NCBI GenBank assembly: GCA_035513295.1
Contig: DATKCH010000127.1
Location: forward strand, 8,527-72,526
Origin: DATHRK01 sp035513295
GTDB taxonomy: Bacteria > Gemmatimonadota > Gemmatimonadetes > Longimicrobiales > RSA9
Length of the DNA: 64,000 nt
Reading direction: 5' to 3'
The notes below the pieces were generated by a model. The model worked only from the letters and a program-made list of their open reading frames with translations. It did not search any database and was not told where the DNA came from. The position numbers and the translations under genes are program-made. Shown one piece after another: positions 1 through 9,444 of this stretch (position 1 is its first letter; each line of letters opens with the position of its first letter).

Positions 1-1
1 C

Positions 2-55
2 AACGAGCGCATCCATGCGCAGGCATTGGAAGCATACCGTGAGCGATACGGCTAG
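2..55 (+). CDS. C-terminal end of an upstream gene (partial)
   Basis: The first bases read open in one frame and stop at a TAG at 53-55, giving a charged 17-residue tail that ends ALEAYRERYG. The composition looks like the helical end of a soluble protein. Too little is present to name it, and it could be a chance open frame. It is followed by about 95 bases before the next start codon. Confidence 0.35.
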   Translation, partial: NERIHAQALEAYRERYG

Positions 56-150
56 GTGGTGTCGCGCGCTTCCAACCCTCGGAGGGAGCCGAACCATCCA
101 AGTGATCGGTCCGGGTAGCCCGTGCGTTCCGGTCTGGAAGGGGGTCGACG

Positions 151-981
151 ATGTGCCGCAGGACGATGATTGCCGTCTGCACGCTGTTGTCACTCGGCCC
201 GCCATTCGCAGTCGCGCAGGAATCGCCCGCGGCGAGACCCGCCGGCGCCGTCCGTGCCGAAGTACTCGTGCTCGGCGTCTATCACATGGCGAACCCCGGC
301 CGAGACGTCTTCAACGCTCGGGCGGATGACGTGCTGTCCTCACGGCGGCAGGCCGAGATCGCCGAGTTGATCGAAGTCCTGAAGAGGTTCCGGCCTACGA
401 AGGTCGCCGTGGAAGCGGGATTCACCGACGACGACGTTCACGGACTCTACGACGACTACGTGTCCGGCAAACACGAGCTCACCCGCAACGAGATCCAGCA
501 GATCGGCTTCCGTCTGGCCAGGGAGCTCGGCCACGAGACGGTGTATCCTGTGGACGTCGATGGCGAGTTCCCGTTCCCGCGCGTCGCGGACTACGCCAAA
601 GCCCACGACCGCTCGGACGAGTTCGACGCGCTGATGGACGAGATCGGCGAAATGGTCCAGGCGCACAGCGCATATCTCGCGTCGCACACCGTGCTCGAAA
701 CGCTGCTTCACATGAATTCGGACGAGAAGGTGGCGGCGGACGTGGGCTATTACTACCGCCAGGCCCATTTCGGCGAGCCCTGGAACTGGGCCGGCGCCGA
801 CCTGCTCGCCGACTGGTTCCGGCGCAACATCCGCATCTACAGCAACGTCGTGGGGTTGGCGGAAAGCGCCGACGAGCGCGTGCTCGTCATCTTCGGCGCG
901 GGCCACCTTGGTTGGCTCCGACACAACTTTGCCAGCGACCCCGACTTCCGCTTGCGAGAGCTCGCCGAGTTCGTCAGGTAG
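151..981 (+). CDS. DUF5694-type secreted protein
   Basis: Predicted 276-residue exported protein. A short hydrophobic signal segment ends near AVAQ at about residue 23. The body opens with VLVLGVYHMANPGRD, which resembles the start of the DUF5694 family, distantly like TraB/GumN proteins. Other family-like features are a conserved VAVEAGF strand and a C-terminal VIFGAGHLGWLRHNF stretch. The biochemical role of the family is not established. The ATG at 151 has a purine-rich GGAAGGGGG upstream; an ATG at 166 would give a cleaner signal peptide. It appears to stand alone, with 200 bases before the patatin gene. Confidence 0.75.
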   Translation: MCRRTMIAVCTLLSLGPPFAVAQESPAARPAGAVRAEVLVLGVYHMANPGRDVFNARADDVLSSRRQAEIAELIEVLKRFRPTKVAVEAGFTDDDVHGLYDDYVSGKHELTRNEIQQIGFRLARELGHETVYPVDVDGEFPFPRVADYAKAHDRSDEFDALMDEIGEMVQAHSAYLASHTVLETLLHMNSDEKVAADVGYYYRQAHFGEPWNWAGADLLADWFRRNIRIYSNVVGLAESADERVLVIFGAGHLGWLRHNFASDPDFRLRELAEFVR

Positions 982-1182
982 ATGCCGTGGGAGGGTGAAG
1001 GGACCCGCTGCACGTCGAACTCGTACCGTCACGCCCCGCCGACCCGGTCTCAATCCAGGACCCGCCAGCGCCTCCAGTTCATCGGCCAGCGCCGGGGGGA
1101 GCCATCGAATCGGCGGGCAGAGGCAGCATTCCCGCGTAACACCCGGACCCCTTCGATCGTCTCACGGTACGAGGAGTCCATC

Positions 1183-2016
1183 ATGAGCAAGACGATCCTG
1201 GTCCTCGGCGGCGGGGGCACGAAGGGCATCGCCCACGTGGGGGCGTGGCGCGCGATCACCGAAGCCGGTCTCGCGGTCGACGAGATCGTGGGCACGAGCA
1301 TCGGCTCGCTGATCGGCTCGCTGATCGCGCACGACATGCCGCTGGACGAAATGGAGCGCCGCGCGCGCCTGCTCCGCAAGGAGCACATCATCGGCGTGAA
1401 CCGCTGGGCGCTGATGTTCAACGGCATCCGGCAGAAGTCGGTGTTCCGCGCCTATCCTTTCCGCGGCTTCCTGGAAGACGTGCTGCCGGTCGAGCGGTTC
1501 GACGAGCTCGCGCGGCCGCTGGGCGTGAACGCCGTGGACCTCGAGACGGGGATCGCCGAGTGGTTCGGCGCGGGCGGCCGCAACGACGTGCCGCTCGCCC
1601 AGGCCGTGTACGCCTCCAGCGCGCTGCCCATGTTCTTCCCCCCGGCCCTCATCGACGGACGCCACTTCGTGGACGGCGGCGTCGCCGAGGTGCTCGCGCT
1701 CCCGCGCGCCAGGGAGCGGGGCGCCGACCTGGTGATCGGCGTCGACGTGGGCGCGGGCGCCGCCAAGGACGCGCTCGACATCGTGTCCAAGGGCATGGTC
1801 GCGATCCAGCACCGCGTCATGGACATCGTCACCTACACGCGCCGGCAGGCGCGCCTGCAGCTCTGGTCCGGCCCGCGCTTGGTGTACATCCGGCCGCGCA
1901 TGGACGGCTACTCCACGTTCGACTTCGACGCGATCGACTACTTCCTCGAGGAGGGGTACCGCGCCACGCGCGAGGTGCTCGAGCGTCAGGGAATGTGGAG
2001 GAAAGCGGCGGGATAG
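1183..2016 (+). CDS. patatin-like phospholipase family protein
   Basis: 277-residue lipid acyl hydrolase of the patatin/RssA type. The glycine-rich oxyanion-hole loop GGGGTKGIAHVG is at residues 8-19. The nucleophile elbow GTSIG is at about residues 38-42, with Ser as the serine of the Ser-Asp dyad. The catalytic Asp is in FVDGGV at about residue 165. No signal peptide is visible, so it probably acts in the cytosol or at the inner membrane. The ATG at 1183 was chosen because it opens directly onto the conserved strand MSKTILVLGGGG; the longer open frame upstream has no family sequence. The exact lipid substrate cannot be read. Confidence 0.88.
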   Translation: MSKTILVLGGGGTKGIAHVGAWRAITEAGLAVDEIVGTSIGSLIGSLIAHDMPLDEMERRARLLRKEHIIGVNRWALMFNGIRQKSVFRAYPFRGFLEDVLPVERFDELARPLGVNAVDLETGIAEWFGAGGRNDVPLAQAVYASSALPMFFPPALIDGRHFVDGGVAEVLALPRARERGADLVIGVDVGAGAAKDALDIVSKGMVAIQHRVMDIVTYTRRQARLQLWSGPRLVYIRPRMDGYSTFDFDAIDYFLEEGYRATREVLERQGMWRKAAG

Positions 2017-2186
2017 GCCGCGCTCGACCGGCGACCCCGCGAGCCCCCGACGGGCCCGGCGTTGCCATACCTACCGCGACGCGGGCACAATCCGGCAACC
2101 TATCGAGCACCCCAACGCGGGCCGCGCGCGCAGTGAACCGTTCCGAAGCTCCCCGGAGGGCGGCTTCCGCCGTTCCCGCCGGCGAC

Positions 2187-3659
2187 ATGCCGATCGACGA
2201 GTTCCGGCGCCACGCCGGGGCCGTCGTGGACCGCATCGCCGACTACCTCGCCGAGGTCGGCGAGCTTCCCGTCCTCTCCCGCGTCCGACCCGGCGACATC
2301 CGCGCGCGGGTGCCCGCCGCCATGCCGGAGGAGGGCGAGTCGATGGAGGACATCCTCGCCGACTTCGAGCGGCTGGTTGTGCCGGGGACTACGCACTGGA
2401 ACCACCCGGGCTTCTTCGGCTACTTCGCGGTCACCGGCTCGGGTCCCGGGATCCTGGGCGAGATGCTGACCGCGGCGCTCAACGTGAACGCCATGCTGTG
2501 GCGCACGGGGCCCGCCGCGACCGAGCTGGAGGAGGCGTGCCTGGACTGGATCCGGCGGGCGCTCGGGCTGCCCGAGGGGTTCGCCGGAGAGATCACCGAC
2601 ACCGCGTCGACATCCACCCTGTACGCCCTGGCAGCGGCGCGGGACGCGGCGTTCCCCGCGGCGCGCGCGGACGGGCTCGCCGGCCTGCCGCCCGGGCGCG
2701 TCTACTGCTCCACGGAGACGCACTCGGCCGCGCACAAGTCGGTCGCGACGCTGGGCATGGGGTACGGCGGCGTGCGCCACATCCCAGTCGACGGCGCGTT
2801 CCGCATGGACGCGCGCGCGCTCGCCGCGGCGATCCGCGAGGACCGGCAGGGGGGGCTGGTGCCGGTCGCCGTGGTCGCGACCACGGGGACGACCGGCACC
2901 GCCGCCATCGACCCCGTGCGCGCGATCGCGGAGGTGTGCGCGGGCGAGGGCGTCTGGCTGCATGTCGACGGCGCGTACGGCGGCCCCGCCGCCATGGTGC
3001 CCGGCTACGAGTGGGTGCTGGACGGCGCGGAAATGGCCGATTCCATCGTCGTGAACCCGCACAAGTGGCTCTTCGTGCCGATCGACTGCTCGGTGCTGCT
3101 CGTGAAGGACCGCGCCCGGCTGGCGCGCGCTTTTTCCTCGACGGCGTCCTTCCTCACGGTTCCCGAGGCCGAGGCGCGCGCGACCAACCTGATGGACTAC
3201 GGGCTCGCGCTTGGGCGCCGGTTCCGGGCGCTCAAGCTGTGGTTCGTGCTGCGCTACTTCGGCGCGAACGGGATCGCCGAGCGCATCGCCGAGCACATCC
3301 GGCTCGCTTCGGTCTTCGAGGCCTGGGTGCGCGACTCCGACGAATGGGAAGTGCTGGCGCCGCGCCACCTTTCGCTGGTGGCGTTCCGCTGGAGGGGACC
3401 GGTCGGTCGCGCCGGACGGCCGGCGACGGGCCCGCACGTTCTCAACGAGGCGAACGAGCGCATCCTCGAGCGCGTGAACGCGGGCGGCGAGGTGTTCCTG
3501 TCGCACACGCTGCTGCGGAGGCCGGGCGACGAGCCCGTGTACGCCCTGCGGCTCGCCGTCGGCAACCTCCGCACGACGGAGGAGCACGTGAGGAAGGCGT
3601 GGGAGGCGCTCCGGCGCCTAGAGCCGCCCGGCCCCGGTCGCCGCGAAGAAAACCTTTGA
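2187..3659 (+). CDS. PLP-dependent aromatic amino acid decarboxylase family
   Basis: 490-residue group II pyridoxal-phosphate decarboxylase, close in length to DOPA/tryptophan decarboxylases. The N-terminal swapped domain starts DEFRRHAGAVVDRIADYL. Family segments include TTHWNHPGFFGYF, the PLP-stacking strand WLHVDGAYGG, and NPHKW, whose Lys forms the Schiff base. These proteins decarboxylate aromatic L-amino acids to amines; which one is used here is not visible. The ATG at 2187 begins at the family start. A GTG at 2133 would add 18 residues, and neither has a strong ribosome binding site. Confidence 0.88.
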   Translation: MPIDEFRRHAGAVVDRIADYLAEVGELPVLSRVRPGDIRARVPAAMPEEGESMEDILADFERLVVPGTTHWNHPGFFGYFAVTGSGPGILGEMLTAALNVNAMLWRTGPAATELEEACLDWIRRALGLPEGFAGEITDTASTSTLYALAAARDAAFPAARADGLAGLPPGRVYCSTETHSAAHKSVATLGMGYGGVRHIPVDGAFRMDARALAAAIREDRQGGLVPVAVVATTGTTGTAAIDPVRAIAEVCAGEGVWLHVDGAYGGPAAMVPGYEWVLDGAEMADSIVVNPHKWLFVPIDCSVLLVKDRARLARAFSSTASFLTVPEAEARATNLMDYGLALGRRFRALKLWFVLRYFGANGIAERIAEHIRLASVFEAWVRDSDEWEVLAPRHLSLVAFRWRGPVGRAGRPATGPHVLNEANERILERVNAGGEVFLSHTLLRRPGDEPVYALRLAVGNLRTTEEHVRKAWEALRRLEPPGPGRREENL

Positions 3660-3714
3660 GCCCGCCGCTTCCGCGCGCTACCTTCGTCCCCTACATACTC
3701 CCATTTCCATAACG

Positions 3715-3740
3715 GGGCGGCGTCCGGGACGACGCCGCCC
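3715..3740 (+). other. GC-rich perfect hairpin between genes
   Basis: A 10-bp inverted repeat, GGGCGGCGTC and GACGCCGCCC around a 6-base loop, lies after the decarboxylase stop and before the diguanylate cyclase. There is no T run on either side, so intrinsic termination is doubtful. It may stabilise the upstream transcript end. Confidence 0.4.
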
Positions 3741-3787
3741 GCGCCCGTCGTTCGCCACTCTCCCCGCGCGAACGGGAGCGGGGCTTC

Positions 3788-5857
3788 ATGCGAAAGACCG
3801 TTCAGGTCGTGCTGACCGGCGTCGTCGCCGCGGTAGCGCTGCTGGCCATAGCGGTGGCGGCGTTCGGCGGCGGCCACGCGGCGGCGCTGACGCTGGCGGC
3901 GATGCCGATCGTCGCGGCCGCGGCCTGCTTGCACGCGGCGCGCAGCGTGTCGAGCGCCTCCCGCGACACGTGGGTCGCGCTCACGGCGGGGGCCGCGCTG
4001 GTGGGCCTGGCGCCGGTCCTGTTGCTGACGCTCGGGCTGGAGTCGGTGGGGGCGCTTCTGCCGTTGCGCCTCTTCCTGGTGTTTCCGCCGCTCCTGGCGG
4101 TGGCGATCGTGCTGTCGCTTCGGCCGCTTCGCGCGGGCTCGCGGCGCGCGGACGTGACGCTGGACGCCGGTCTGGTGTTCGCTGCCGCGGTGCTCTTCGT
4201 CCTGAGGTTCATCACCGAGCCGCTGTTGTCCGCCGCCGATGGATCGCTGGACGCCCTCACGACGGGCCTGGTGCAGGCGTCTGCGATCGCCTCGTTCTTC
4301 TCCCTCGGCCTGATGCTCTTCTGGCGCCAGACGGCGCTCCCGGTCCACGCCGTCGCCGGACTGACGGCGGCCGCCGGGCTCTTCACCATCGGCACGGTGC
4401 TCGCCCCCGCCGCCCTCGCCGGCGCGCCCGCGGCGCCCGGTCCCGCGTTCCTCGGCGTCTGGCTCGCCGGGTGGGCGGCGGTCGTGTACGCGGCTCTCGC
4501 GGCGCAGCGCGAGCCGCTCCCGGAGGGGCCCGTCGCCGCCGGCTGGATGGCCGACACGCTGCGCCACGTGGCGATCCCCGGCACCGTGCTGATCGTGGGC
4601 ATCGTGCTGGTGGACGCGGTGATGGACCCGAGCATGACGCTCGCCACGGCGAGCGCGCTGGGCCTCGTGTTCGGGCTGCTCGCGTGGCGCATCGGCCGCG
4701 CGATCCTCGTGGCCGAGCGGCTCCAGGCCGAGCAGGAGGAAGTGAGCCAGGCGCGCGCCCTGGTCGAGCTGAGCCGCGCGCTGGCGGGCGCCAACGAGCT
4801 CCGGTCGATCCTGAGCCTGGTGGCGGCGTGGACCGTCAAGCTGACCGGCGCCCGCTCGGCCGGCATCGAGCTCCTCAGCGAGGACCGCCAGACCCTGCGC
4901 ATCGAGGCCGTGCACGGCGTATCGCAGCAGGGCAGGGGCCTCGAGTTCCCGGTGGACGATTCCTTCACCGGAATGGTGGTCCGGACGGGCAAGACGCGCG
5001 TCGCCGAGCACGCGAACGAGGATCCCGCTTTTACCGAGGAGGGCCGGCGCTTGATGGGCACCAGCCCCGTCGCCGCGGTCCCGCTCATGTATCGGCAGCG
5101 CTCCCTCGGCGTCCTGTTCGCCAGCAAGGAGACGGAGCCCTTCACCGAGGAGCAGGTCCAGCTCCTGGAGGCGCTGGGTCAGCAGGCCGCGACCGCGATC
5201 GAGAACGCGCGCCTGTTCGAGGAGGTGAAGCGCAGCTCGCTGACCGATCCGCTCACCGAGCTGGCCAACCGCCGCCACCTCATGGAGCACCTGCCGCGCG
5301 AGTTCGCGGCCGCCGCCAGGGGCCGCCTGCTGTCCCTCGCCCTTTTCGATCTGGACGGCTTCAAGGCGTTCAACGACGCTCGGGGTCATCCCGCCGGGGA
5401 CGAGGCGCTGCGCGTCCTCGCGCGGTCGCTGGGGAGGCACACGCGCGCGATGAACCTCACCGCGCGCCTGGGGGGAGACGAGTTCGCGGCGGTGCTGTCG
5501 AACGCGACGAGGGAGGGAGCGAACACGTACGTCGAGCGCGTGCGTAACACGTTCCGCGCGGCGGCCAGGACGCTGGGGGACCCGCCCCTCGACGTCAGCG
5601 TCGGCGTGGCGACCTACGACCCGGCGATGACGTCGATGGAGGACCTCATCGCCGCCGCGGACGCCGCGCTGTACGAAGCCAAGGCGGCCAAGAAAGCGAC
5701 GGGCCGGTACGCGGGCGCCGAAGGCACGGGCCTGGACGACGCGGCGCCGGAAGCGCAGCCGGGAACCGCGGGACAGGGCCTGCTGGATCTGGATCTGGAC
5801 CAGGCGCTGGACTTCGGCCCGCCTCCCGGGCAGGCCCCGCCGGATGAGGCGGGGTGA
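3788..5857 (+). CDS. membrane GAF-GGDEF diguanylate cyclase
   Basis: 689-residue signalling enzyme predicted to make cyclic di-GMP from two GTP. Residues 1-310 hold about eight hydrophobic segments. A short coiled linker follows, then a GAF sensor domain at roughly 330-480. The GGDEF domain lies at about 490-650, with the intact active-site sequence LGGDEF near residue 561. The inhibitory I-site position reads RAMN rather than RxxD, so product inhibition may be weak. The C-terminal tail (AEGTGLDDAAPEAQ onward) is acidic and probably disordered. It ends 6 bases from the convergent menC-like gene. Confidence 0.9.
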   Translation: MRKTVQVVLTGVVAAVALLAIAVAAFGGGHAAALTLAAMPIVAAAACLHAARSVSSASRDTWVALTAGAALVGLAPVLLLTLGLESVGALLPLRLFLVFPPLLAVAIVLSLRPLRAGSRRADVTLDAGLVFAAAVLFVLRFITEPLLSAADGSLDALTTGLVQASAIASFFSLGLMLFWRQTALPVHAVAGLTAAAGLFTIGTVLAPAALAGAPAAPGPAFLGVWLAGWAAVVYAALAAQREPLPEGPVAAGWMADTLRHVAIPGTVLIVGIVLVDAVMDPSMTLATASALGLVFGLLAWRIGRAILVAERLQAEQEEVSQARALVELSRALAGANELRSILSLVAAWTVKLTGARSAGIELLSEDRQTLRIEAVHGVSQQGRGLEFPVDDSFTGMVVRTGKTRVAEHANEDPAFTEEGRRLMGTSPVAAVPLMYRQRSLGVLFASKETEPFTEEQVQLLEALGQQAATAIENARLFEEVKRSSLTDPLTELANRRHLMEHLPREFAAAARGRLLSLALFDLDGFKAFNDARGHPAGDEALRVLARSLGRHTRAMNLTARLGGDEFAAVLSNATREGANTYVERVRNTFRAAARTLGDPPLDVSVGVATYDPAMTSMEDLIAAADAALYEAKAAKKATGRYAGAEGTGLDDAAPEAQPGTAGQGLLDLDLDQALDFGPPPGQAPPDEAG

Positions 5858-5863
5858 TCCCAG

Positions 5864-7021
5864 CTAGCGGACCAGCTCGACGGACGTCCCGCCCAGGTCG
5901 CGGACCGTCTCGCGGTCGATGCGCACCCCCGCGCCCGGCCCGTTCCCGGAGCGCAGCACGCCGCCCGCGTCCAGCCTCGCGGTGGACGAGGTCACGTCGC
6001 GCTCCCAGTAGCGGTCGGACGCCGACAGGTCGGCGCCGAGCGTCACGCCCGCCTGCCGGGCGCAGGCAATCGCGTGCGCGCGGCCCACGCCCGCCTCCAG
6101 GTAGCCGCCGCACCAGGTCGCGACGTCGGCCCGCCGGCAGAGCTCGAGGATGCGAATCGCCTCGTTGTGCCCACCGCAGAGCGCCGGCCTGACGTTGAAC
6201 GCGTCCGCGGCGCCGGCCTTCAGCGCGCGCTTCGCCTCCTCCAGCGATACGACCGACTCGTCCAGGCCGATGGGGGTCGCGAACGCCCGTCGCAGCGCCG
6301 CGTGCCCGGCCAGATCGGCCGGCGCCAGGGGCTGCTCGATGAACTCGAGGCCGAGCGCGTCGAGGTCGCGCAGCGAGTCATCCGAGCGCGAGAAAGTGCC
6401 GTTGCCGTCGACCGCGAGCGGCACGTCCGGATGCGCCGCCCGGATCGCCCGGGCGGACTCCAGCCCGCGGTCGGGCGACACCTTCAACTTGAGGCGGCGG
6501 TAGCCGGCCTCGACCAGCTCGCCCGCCGCGCGGACCGCCGCGTCCGGGTCGTCCGGCGAGCCGATCGCCGCGCGCGCCGCCGCCCCGGGCCGCGGGGCGC
6601 GGCGGGCCCCGCGCCCCGGAGTCGCTCCCGCGAGCCAGTCCGCGAGCGACAGCCCGGCCGCGCGCGCCGCCAGGTCCTCGAACAACATCCGCACCGATGA
6701 CACCGCCATGGGCGCCTCCGGGGCCAGGGCGCGCAGCTCGTCGAGGTCCGGACCCACGATCTCCCGGGCCTCGTCGGACGCCGCGCGCCCGTCGAGCATC
6801 GCCGGCAGCAGGACGTCTCGCAGCGCCGCGAGCGCGGTCGCGTGATCCTCCACGCCGTGCGTCGCGACCGGCAGCGCCGGACACTCGGCTACGCCCCGCC
6901 AGCCGCCGGAGCTGAACTCCACGAGGATCGTGGGCCGCTCCCCGGTCTCCCCGAGCGCGCTCGCGAACGGCTTGCGCAACCGGAGCGGAACGACGTGCAG
7001 CCGCGCGGCGTCGATCCTCAA
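5864..7021 (-). CDS. menC: o-succinylbenzoate synthase (MenC)-like enolase superfamily enzyme
   Basis: 385-residue enolase-superfamily enzyme. The capping domain is followed by a TIM barrel with the catalytic Lys pair in RLKLKVSPDRG. Metal ligands are in AVDGNGTF, FIEQPL and GLDESV. The pattern matches the MenC / N-acylamino-acid racemase branch, where MenC dehydrates SHCHC to o-succinylbenzoate in menaquinone synthesis. The start is a TTG whose bases overlap the stop of the upstream hydrolase gene, so the two are translationally coupled. Other men genes are not in the window; racemase activity is the main alternative. Confidence 0.82.
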   Translation of the reverse strand: MRIDAARLHVVPLRLRKPFASALGETGERPTILVEFSSGGWRGVAECPALPVATHGVEDHATALAALRDVLLPAMLDGRAASDEAREIVGPDLDELRALAPEAPMAVSSVRMLFEDLAARAAGLSLADWLAGATPGRGARRAPRPGAAARAAIGSPDDPDAAVRAAGELVEAGYRRLKLKVSPDRGLESARAIRAAHPDVPLAVDGNGTFSRSDDSLRDLDALGLEFIEQPLAPADLAGHAALRRAFATPIGLDESVVSLEEAKRALKAGAADAFNVRPALCGGHNEAIRILELCRRADVATWCGGYLEAGVGRAHAIACARQAGVTLGADLSASDRYWERDVTSSTARLDAGGVLRSGNGPGAGVRIDRETVRDLGGTSVELVR

Positions 7022-7851
7022 CGGTCGCCGCGCCCGGCGCCGATGCGCTCCAGGTACGCGTCCAGCGCGGCGGCCGCGGCCGGCCGGAGGGCGGCCGGGA
7101 GCGCCTCGCCGTAGACGCGCGTCACCAGCGCGTCGGACTCGGTCAGTCCTTCGGCGAGCGCCGCGCGGACCTGCTCCAATCGCGCGCGGCGGTGCTCCAG
7201 ATAGGTGGCGATGGCGCCCCCCGGCGATGTGGTGAACGGCGGGCCGTGCGCGGGGAAGATCGCGCCGGGCCGCAACGCCCCGATCCGGTTCAGCGAGTCC
7301 AGGTAGTCCCCCAGGTCGCCCTCGGGCGACGCGACGAGCGCGGTGTCCATGCCGCCCGTCATGAGGTCCCCGCAGAAGACCGCCCCCGCGCCGGGCCAGT
7401 AGAACGCCACGTGGTCGCGCGTGTGACCCGGCGTGCCGATCGCCACGAGCCGCCCGGCGTCAGCGTCCAGGGTGTCCGCCTCCTCAAGGGTCCCCAGCGC
7501 CACGCCGTGGACCTGCGCGGCCAACCCGCGCGCGGCGAGCCTATCGGCGAGGCCGGGCGCCCCCTCGGCGTGATCGGGGTGGTCGTGGGTGAGCGCGATC
7601 GCCACCGAGCTCGCCTGCTCCAGCGCGTCCGCCACGCGATCCAGGTGAGCGGGGTCGGCGGGACCCGGATCGACCACGACGCACCGCTCCCGGCCCACGA
7701 TGTGGGTGCGCGTGCCGTCCAGGGTGAGCGGCGAGGGATTGTCCGCCCGAATGACGCGGAGCCCCGGGAAGCCCTCGACCTCCCCCGGCGCGCCCGCCTT
7801 CACGAGCCGCGACGGGAGCGCGCGCGGGGCCACGCCCGCCGAACGGGGCAC
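7018..7851 (-). CDS. MBL-fold metallo-hydrolase (LACTB2/glyoxalase II-like)
   Basis: 277-residue metallo-beta-lactamase-fold protein with the zinc motif LTHDHPDHAEG (HxHxDH), a third His in TPGHTRDH, and a later FPAHGPP. The layout resembles LACTB2-like hydrolases that act on thioesters, phosphodiesters or RNA; the substrate cannot be assigned. Translation starts at a GTG preceded by GGAAG. Its end overlaps the menC-like start by 4 bases (TTGA), so they form an operon. It may be fed from the sulfoxide reductase gene just upstream (17-base gap). Confidence 0.82.
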   Translation of the reverse strand: MPRSAGVAPRALPSRLVKAGAPGEVEGFPGLRVIRADNPSPLTLDGTRTHIVGRERCVVVDPGPADPAHLDRVADALEQASSVAIALTHDHPDHAEGAPGLADRLAARGLAAQVHGVALGTLEEADTLDADAGRLVAIGTPGHTRDHVAFYWPGAGAVFCGDLMTGGMDTALVASPEGDLGDYLDSLNRIGALRPGAIFPAHGPPFTTSPGGAIATYLEHRRARLEQVRAALAEGLTESDALVTRVYGEALPAALRPAAAAALDAYLERIGAGRGDR

Positions 7852-7867
7852 CTGCGCGCTTCCGAAT

Positions 7868-8338
7868 TCACCTGCGGTCCGCCATCAGGACCTCGGCCAG
7901 CTTGTCGGCGATGGTGGAGATCGTCTGCTCGTCGTCCGCCGTGAACGCCGCCGGCGTGTTGGAGTCGATATCGATCTGGCCCAGGATCTCATCCCCGGCG
8001 CGAATCAGCACCACCAGCTCCGACTGCACGTCGGGCGTGCAGGCGATGTAGTTCTCGATGGCGTGCACGTCGGGCACGTTCTGGTTCTCGCCCGACTCGA
8101 CGGCCGCGCCGCACACCCCCTGGCCAACGGGGATCTTGGCGTGCTCGGTGGACTCGCCCACGTAGTTGTGGAGCCACAGCTCGTTGTTCTCGACGTCCAG
8201 CAGATACACGCCGACCCAATCGAAGCGGTCGTCGGCCTCGCCGATCTGACGGACCGCCTTGCGCAGGATCGGGTCCGAGAGGTACCCCTCCTCGCGCATG
8301 GTCTGCAGGTCCTTCAGCGTCGTCGTCGCGTCCAGCAT
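7868..8338 (-). CDS. GAF-domain free methionine-R-sulfoxide reductase
   Basis: 156-residue single GAF domain. The stretch GQGVCGAAVESGENQNVPDV followed by ENYIACTPDVQSELV matches fRMsr (E. coli YebR/MsrC) strongly. fRMsr uses cysteines to reduce free methionine-R-sulfoxide. Two of the three usual cysteines are present, one in GVCG and one in IACT; the middle one is replaced in SGENQNV. The ATG at 8338 has GGAGA upstream with proper spacing and follows the M42 peptidase by 32 bases, so it is probably in that operon. A non-catalytic GAF sensor is the alternative. Confidence 0.75.
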   Translation of the reverse strand: MLDATTTLKDLQTMREEGYLSDPILRKAVRQIGEADDRFDWVGVYLLDVENNELWLHNYVGESTEHAKIPVGQGVCGAAVESGENQNVPDVHAIENYIACTPDVQSELVVLIRAGDEILGQIDIDSNTPAAFTADDEQTISTIADKLAEVLMADRR

Positions 8339-8370
8339 TCGGTCTCCGTGGTTCGGTGTGACTGGCCGCG

Positions 8371-9444
8371 TCAGCGCGGCGCGAAGTCGTCCTCGACGGT
8401 GAGGTCGCGGCAGAAGGCGGCGATCAGGTCCGCCGCCGCGTCCAGGTCGTCCAGCGCCACGATCTCGTTGGGCGAGTGCATATAGCGGTTCGGCACCGCG
8501 ACGAGGCCGGTCGCGACCCCCGCGCGGGTCAGGTAGATCGCGTCCGCGTCGGTCGAAGTGTAGCGGGGCGAAGCCGTGATCGAGTGCGCGATGCCCTCGC
8601 GCTCGGCGACCTCGTCGAGCCTCTCGAATACGAGCGCGTTCGCGGCCGAGCCGCGCGCCAGCACGGGTCCTCCGCCCAGCTTGTGCTCCCCCAACTCCTT
8701 CTTCTCGAGCCCCGGCGCGTCGGTCGCGAAGGTGACGTCCACGACGATCGCCACCTGCGGCTCCAGCCGGTATGCGCTGGTCCGGGCGCCGCCTCCGAAG
8801 TGGCCAATCTCCTCCTGGGTTGTCGCGACGGCGGTCACCGACGCGGCGGGCGCCGGTCCATCGGCGAGCCTCCGCAGCGCCTCCAGCACGATGAACGCGC
8901 CGATGCGGTTGTCGATCGACCGGCTCGCGATGCGCCCATTGCCCAGGTCCAGCAACGGCGCGTCGATCACCGCGGCGTCGCCGACCCGCACGCCTCGCTC
9001 CGTGGCGTCGTCGCGGCCGGTGGCGCCGATGTCGATCCACAGCTCGGTCAGCTTGGCGGCCTTCTTCTTTTCTTCATCCTTGATCAGATGTATCGGCTTC
9101 TTGCCGACGACGCCGCGGACGTGCCCCTTGCGGGTGAGGAGCACGATACGCTGCCCGACGACGACCTGGGGATCCCAGCCGCCGACCCCGTCGAAGTACA
9201 GGAATCCGTCCTCATCGACGTGCGTCACCATGAACCCGATCTCGTCGATGTGGCCCGCGAGCATGACGCGCGGCGCGCCCGCGCCGTTGAGCGTCGCCAG
9301 CGAGTTGCCGCTGATGTCGCCGTCCACCGCGTCGGCGAACGAGGCGGCCTCCGCGCGCCACACCGCCGCCGCCGCCGCCTCGTGCCCGCTCGGGCCCGGG
9401 GTGCCCAGCAGCCTCTCCAGAAATGCGCGTGACGTTTCGTTCAC
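8371..9444 (-). CDS. M42 family metallopeptidase (glutamyl aminopeptidase/cellulase M type)
   Basis: 357-residue cytosolic aminopeptidase of the dodecameric TET type. All metal and catalytic positions are visible: His in LAGHIDEIGF, the bridging Asp in SRSIDNRIGA, the Glu pair in TTQEEIG, Asp in VVDVTFATD, and His in NRYMHSPNE. The predicted role is trimming short peptides from the N-terminus. The start is a GTG at 9444; the upstream open frame has no plausible initiator near the family start and no family sequence. It leads a minus-strand run with the sulfoxide reductase, MBL hydrolase and menC. Confidence 0.86.
   Translation of the reverse strand: MNETSRAFLERLLGTPGPSGHEAAAAAVWRAEAASFADAVDGDISGNSLATLNGAGAPRVMLAGHIDEIGFMVTHVDEDGFLYFDGVGGWDPQVVVGQRIVLLTRKGHVRGVVGKKPIHLIKDEEKKKAAKLTELWIDIGATGRDDATERGVRVGDAAVIDAPLLDLGNGRIASRSIDNRIGAFIVLEALRRLADGPAPAASVTAVATTQEEIGHFGGGARTSAYRLEPQVAIVVDVTFATDAPGLEKKELGEHKLGGGPVLARGSAANALVFERLDEVAEREGIAHSITASPRYTSTDADAIYLTRAGVATGLVAVPNRYMHSPNEIVALDDLDAAADLIAAFCRDLTVEDDFAPR

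Noticed and set aside
3715..3740. Strong hairpin considered as a terminator
   Set aside because: No run of T follows the stem on either strand, so it was listed only as a hairpin.
3254..5440. A 728-codon minus-strand open frame opposite the decarboxylase and cyclase genes
   Set aside because: Low-complexity Arg/Gln/Gly sequence that simply mirrors the coding strand; no start region or motif.
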